Positions 7,007 through 9,999 of a DNA stretch of 9,999 bases are shown here, one piece after another (within the stretch, counting starts at the first letter, position 1; each line of letters starts with the position of its first letter). The stretch spans positions 1 to 9,999 of the forward strand of contig JBEKZS010000208.1 in the NCBI GenBank assembly GCA_049509635.1. Direction: 5' to 3'. Made by a program: the position numbers and the translations under genes. This DNA comes from Roseiarcus sp049509635. Its GTDB lineage: Bacteria > Pseudomonadota > Alphaproteobacteria > Rhizobiales > Beijerinckiaceae. The notes beneath the pieces are model-generated. The model worked only from the letters and a program-made list of their open reading frames with translations, searched no databases and was not told the DNA's origin.

Positions 7007-7774
7007 ATGCGGAAGATCCTGATCATCGGAATCGGCGCCGGCCATCCCGACCATGTCACCGTCCAGGCGGTCAAGGCGCTCAACACGGTCGATGTGTTCT
7101 TCTCGATCGACAAGGGGCCCGACAAGGACGATCTGGCGCGGCTGCGGCGGGAAATCTGCGCGGCCCATATCGTCGGGCGCGCCTACCGGACGGCCGTCGC
7201 GCCCGACCCCGGTCGCGACCGCGCGCCCCCGGCCTATGAAGCGACGGTGAAGGACTGGCACGACCGGCGCGCCGACCTCTTCGAGGCGATGATCGCAGGC
7301 GAGCTCGGCGAGGACGAGACCGGCGCGTTCCTGGTCTGGGGCGACCCGTCGCTCTACGACAGCACGCTGCGGATCGTCGAGGCGGTTGCCGGCCGCGGCG
7401 CGATTCCGTTCGACTTCGAAGTGATCCCAGGGGTGACCAGCGTCCAGGCGCTCGCCGCCGCCCACAGGATCGCGCTCAACCGGATCGGCGGCCCGGTCCA
7501 CATCACGACCGGCCGCAACCTGGCGGCGGGCCGGACCGGCGGCGACCTCGACAATGTCGTGGTGATGCTCGACGGCCAGAACGCGTTCGAAGCGATCGCG
7601 CCGGACGGCGTCGAAATCTACTGGGGCGCCTATGTCGGGACCGAGGATCAAATCCTGATCGCCGGCGACCTGCGCGCGGTCGGCGGCGAAATCGCCCGCC
7701 GCCGCGCCGAGGCGCGCGCGCGCAAGGGCTGGATCATGGATGTCTATCTGCTGCGCCAGCGCGGTCGGGAGTGA
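7007..7774 (+). CDS. cobF: Precorrin-6A synthase (deacetylating), CobF
   Basis: The 255-residue protein has tetrapyrrole-methylase architecture. The N-terminal glycine-rich segment is ILIIGIGAGHPDHVTVQAVK (residues 4-23), and the later SAM-binding motif is EVIPGVTSVQALAAAHRIAL. CobF converts precorrin-5 to precorrin-6A by methylating C-1 with S-adenosylmethionine and releasing the extruded two-carbon unit as acetate, in the oxygen-dependent cobalamin route in the cytoplasm. Length and the features HITTGRNLA and YWGAYVGTEDQ fit CobF better than CobM, CobI or CbiE. The start ATG has AGGGGG 9 nt upstream, overlapping the stop of the MBL gene. No other cob gene is in the window, so it is detached from a main cob cluster or that cluster lies elsewhere. 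Confidence 0.9.
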   Translation: MRKILIIGIGAGHPDHVTVQAVKALNTVDVFFSIDKGPDKDDLARLRREICAAHIVGRAYRTAVAPDPGRDRAPPAYEATVKDWHDRRADLFEAMIAGELGEDETGAFLVWGDPSLYDSTLRIVEAVAGRGAIPFDFEVIPGVTSVQALAAAHRIALNRIGGPVHITTGRNLAAGRTGGDLDNVVVMLDGQNAFEAIAPDGVEIYWGAYVGTEDQILIAGDLRAVGGEIARRRAEARARKGWIMDVYLLRQRGRE

Positions 7775-7869
7775 CCCGGCGGCGCGGGCGCGGCGCGCCG
7801 CCAACGACGCTATCCGCTTCGCCATTCGCCGCCGGCGCGTTATGGTCCGGCGGCAATGGGAGCCCGGGC

Positions 7870-8631
7870 ATGTCCTCGTCTGCGCGTGAAGAGACGCATT
7901 TCGGCTACCGCTCGGTCGCGCTCGAAGACAAGCAGGGGCTGGTCGACGACGTCTTCCGCAAGGTCGCCGGGCGCTATGACCTGATGAACGACGTCATGTC
8001 GTTCGGCCTGCATCGCCTGTGGAAGGATCTGCTCGTCGCCAAGGTGCGCCCGCCGCGCCGAGGGCCGTTCGCCCATCTCGACGTCGCCGGCGGCACCGGC
8101 GACGTCGCCTTCCGGGTCGCCGAGGCGGGCGGCGCGCTGACCGCGGTGACCGCGCTCGACGTCAATCCGCAAATGCTGCGCGTCGGCCGCGAGCGCGCGG
8201 CGCGGCGGCGCCACGGCGGCCGGGTCGCCTTCGTCGAGGGCAACGCCGAGGCGCTGCCGGTGCCCGATGGCGGTTTCGACGCCTATACGATCGCCTTCGG
8301 CATCCGCAACGTGCCGCGCATCGACCGGGCGCTGGCCGAGGCCCATCGGGTGCTGAAGCGCGGCGGCCGGCTACTCGTCCTCGAATTCTCGCGCGTCGAC
8401 GCCCCGGTTCTCGACCGGCTCTACGACGCCTATTCGTTCGCCGCGATCCCAGCGCTCGGCCGGATCGTGACCGGCGACGGCGAGCCCTACCGCTATCTCG
8501 TCGAATCGATCCGCCGGTTTCCGACGCCCGAGCGGTTCGCCGACATGATCGGCGCGGCCGGCTTCGCGCGGGTCGATTTCACCAGGCTTTCGGGAGGCGT
8601 CGTCGCCATTCACTCGGGCTGGAAACTCTAG
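7870..8631 (+). CDS. ubiE: Ubiquinone/menaquinone biosynthesis C-methyltransferase UbiE
   Basis: The 253-residue, class I SAM-dependent methyltransferase shows both UbiE/COQ5 signatures: YDLMNDVMSFGLHRLWKD (residues 36-53) and RVLKRGGRLLVLEF (160-173). The SAM loop is DVAGGTGD (71-78), and FGIRNV (143-148) is the conserved post-loop. It methylates C-2 of the octa/decaprenyl-methoxy-benzoquinol intermediate in ubiquinone synthesis (and demethylmenaquinol where present), in the cytoplasm at the membrane. ATG 7870 is preceded by GGGAG at 7 nt spacing; the frame is open upstream to 7771, but that extension overlaps cobF and is not conserved-looking. It lies 95 bp after cobF, enough for its own promoter, and 2 bp before the ubiB start, so the two ubi genes are likely co-transcribed. 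Confidence 0.96.
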   Translation: MSSSAREETHFGYRSVALEDKQGLVDDVFRKVAGRYDLMNDVMSFGLHRLWKDLLVAKVRPPRRGPFAHLDVAGGTGDVAFRVAEAGGALTAVTALDVNPQMLRVGRERAARRRHGGRVAFVEGNAEALPVPDGGFDAYTIAFGIRNVPRIDRALAEAHRVLKRGGRLLVLEFSRVDAPVLDRLYDAYSFAAIPALGRIVTGDGEPYRYLVESIRRFPTPERFADMIGAAGFARVDFTRLSGGVVAIHSGWKL

Positions 8632-8633
8632 AC

Positions 8634-9999
8634 TTGGCGATCCTGGCAAATCTCGGCCATTGCGCCCGGATCGCGCGCGCCGGCTATGTGCTGGCGCGCG
8701 AGGGTGCGTTCGGCGCCATCGATCCCCACCTGCTGCCGGCGCTGCCACGCGCCGGCCTGGCGCTCGCCCATCTCATCGCGCGGCGCGGCGCCACCGGCCT
8801 GGACGGGCTGTCCGCGGCGATCGACAGGCTGGGTCCGTCCTATGTGAAGCTCGGCCAGTTCCTGTCGACCCGCGCCGACATCGTCGGCGCGCGGGTGGCG
8901 CTTCAGCTCGAGCGCCTCCAGGACCGCGTGGCGCCCTATCCGCGCAGCGTCGCGATCGCGACGATCGAGGCGGCGTTCGGCCGCAGCCTCGAGTCGCTGT
9001 TCGTCGAGTTCGGCGAAGCGGTGGCGGCCGCGTCGATCGCCCAGGTGCACCGCGCCCGGGTGCGCGCCGGCGAGGGGACCGCCGAAGTCGCGGTCAAGGT
9101 GCTGCGGCCGGGCATCGAGCGGCGCTTCGCCCGCGACCTCTCCGACATGTTCTTCGCCGCGCGGCTCGCCCAGCGCCTGTTTCCGGAGATTCGACGGCTG
9201 AAGCCGGTCGAAATCGTCGAGACGCTGGCGCGCTCGGTGCGGATCGAGATGGATTTCCGGCTCGAGGCCGCCGCCGCCTCGGAATTTGCCGAGAACACCG
9301 CCGAGGACGAGGATTTTCGCGTGCCCGCCGTCGACTGGGACCGCACGACGCGCGAAGTGCTGACCACCGAATGGATCGACGGCCTGCCGCTGTCCGACCC
9401 CGACCGTCTCGCCGAAGCCGGCTTCGATCCCCCCAAGCTCGGGCGCGCGCTGATCCAGTCCTTCCTGCGCCATGCCTTGCGCGACGGCCTGTTCCACGCC
9501 GACATGCACCAGGGCAATCTGTTCATCGACCCGCGCGGGCGCATCGCGGCCGTCGATTTCGGCATCATGGGCCGGCTCGGCCTCAAGGAGCGGCGGTTTC
9601 TCGCCGAAATCCTCTACGGCTTCATCACCCGCGACTACCGCCGCGTCGCCGAGGTGCATTTCGAGGCCGGCTACGTGCCGGCGAGCCATCGGGTCGAGGA
9701 TTTCGCCCAGGCGATCCGCGCGATCGGCGAGCCGATCCGCACCCGCACCGCCGATCAGATCTCAATGGCCAGGCTGCTGACCCTGCTGTTCGAGATCACC
9801 GCGCTGTTCGACATGGCGACGCGGATCGAACTCGTCATGCTTCAAAAGACCATGGTCGTGGTCGAAGGGGTCGCCCGCAAGCTCGACCCGCGGCTCGACA
9901 TGTGGGCGACCGCCGAGCCGGTGGTCGGCCGCTGGATCGCCGAAAATCTGGGGCCGCGCGGCAAGATCGAGGATCTCGGACGCGGCCTCGCGCTGCTCG
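8634..9999 (+). CDS. ubiB: Ubiquinone biosynthesis protein UbiB (cut by window end)
   Basis: About 455 residues are visible, most of the usual 500-550. The ABC1/ADCK/UbiB protein-kinase-like fold is clear: the KxGQ motif is YVKLGQFLSTRADI (residues 70-83), the alanine-rich nucleotide loop AAASIAQVHRA (131-141), the VAVKV lysine K155, HADMHQGN (288-295) and DFG (308-310). The family is an ATPase needed for ubiquinone synthesis, probably helping lipid intermediates reach the enzymes, and is anchored by C-terminal membrane helices that lie beyond the window. The start chosen is TTG 8634, 2 bp after the ubiE stop; it gives the expected N-terminus, but its Shine-Dalgarno is poor, so expression may depend on coupling to ubiE. 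A GTG at 8688 would remove 18 residues. Confidence 0.95.
   Translation, partial: MAILANLGHCARIARAGYVLAREGAFGAIDPHLLPALPRAGLALAHLIARRGATGLDGLSAAIDRLGPSYVKLGQFLSTRADIVGARVALQLERLQDRVAPYPRSVAIATIEAAFGRSLESLFVEFGEAVAAASIAQVHRARVRAGEGTAEVAVKVLRPGIERRFARDLSDMFFAARLAQRLFPEIRRLKPVEIVETLARSVRIEMDFRLEAAAASEFAENTAEDEDFRVPAVDWDRTTREVLTTEWIDGLPLSDPDRLAEAGFDPPKLGRALIQSFLRHALRDGLFHADMHQGNLFIDPRGRIAAVDFGIMGRLGLKERRFLAEILYGFITRDYRRVAEVHFEAGYVPASHRVEDFAQAIRAIGEPIRTRTADQISMARLLTLLFEITALFDMATRIELVMLQKTMVVVEGVARKLDPRLDMWATAEPVVGRWIAENLGPRGKIEDLGRGLALL

Noticed and set aside
5839..7125. Minus-strand open frame of 428 codons, and similar ones at 6914-7825 and 8628-9689
   Set aside because: They mirror the MBL, cobF and ubiE/ubiB genes and arise from strong GC bias at third positions.

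Overview
The window looks like a GC-rich alphaproteobacterial chromosome. The best evidence is the 3' third: adjacent ubiE and ubiB genes of alphaproteobacterial type, preceded by cobF of the aerobic cobalamin route. I cannot name the genus from sequence alone; Hyphomicrobiales/Methylocystaceae-like or sphingomonad-like lineages are guesses. No tRNA, rRNA or CRISPR array is visible.

Layout. (1) 1-754, minus strand: the start of a multi-PAS signalling protein whose first two PAS domains share an exactly repeated 122 bp stretch, preceded by a 57-codon ORF that overlaps it by ATGA. (2) 755-1567: about 800 bp without a convincing gene, holding one clear palindrome. (3) 1568-2809, minus strand: a 413-residue major facilitator transporter. 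(4) 2810-5220: an accessory or scar region. Two diverged copies of an intergenic repeat (2991-3121 and 4890-5000, same orientation) bracket the 3' end of a group II intron (domain V about 3156-3188) and an AT-richer minus-strand gene. That gene encodes an unfamiliar exported protein built from two copies of an eight-cysteine domain. Its signal peptide lies in a different frame from its body. The second repeat copy runs into a long hairpin, a 32-codon gene remnant and what may be an IS21-type insertion sequence end. (5) 5221-5943: intergenic, with a good sigma70-type promoter followed about 125 bp later by an intrinsic-terminator-like hairpin, so a small RNA or attenuated leader is possible. 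(6) 5944-9999, plus strand: metallo-beta-lactamase-fold hydrolase, cobF, ubiE, ubiB (cut by the window end).

How the genes work together. ubiE and ubiB both serve ubiquinone biosynthesis and are almost abutting, so probably co-transcribed. The MBL-fold gene and cobF are 13 bp apart and probably co-transcribed too; cobF acts in cobalamin synthesis, and a link to the hydrolase is not evident. The PAS protein, MFS transporter and cysteine-rich protein look like independent units. The most novel item is the duplicated eight-cysteine exported protein in its repeat-bracketed, AT-richer segment.
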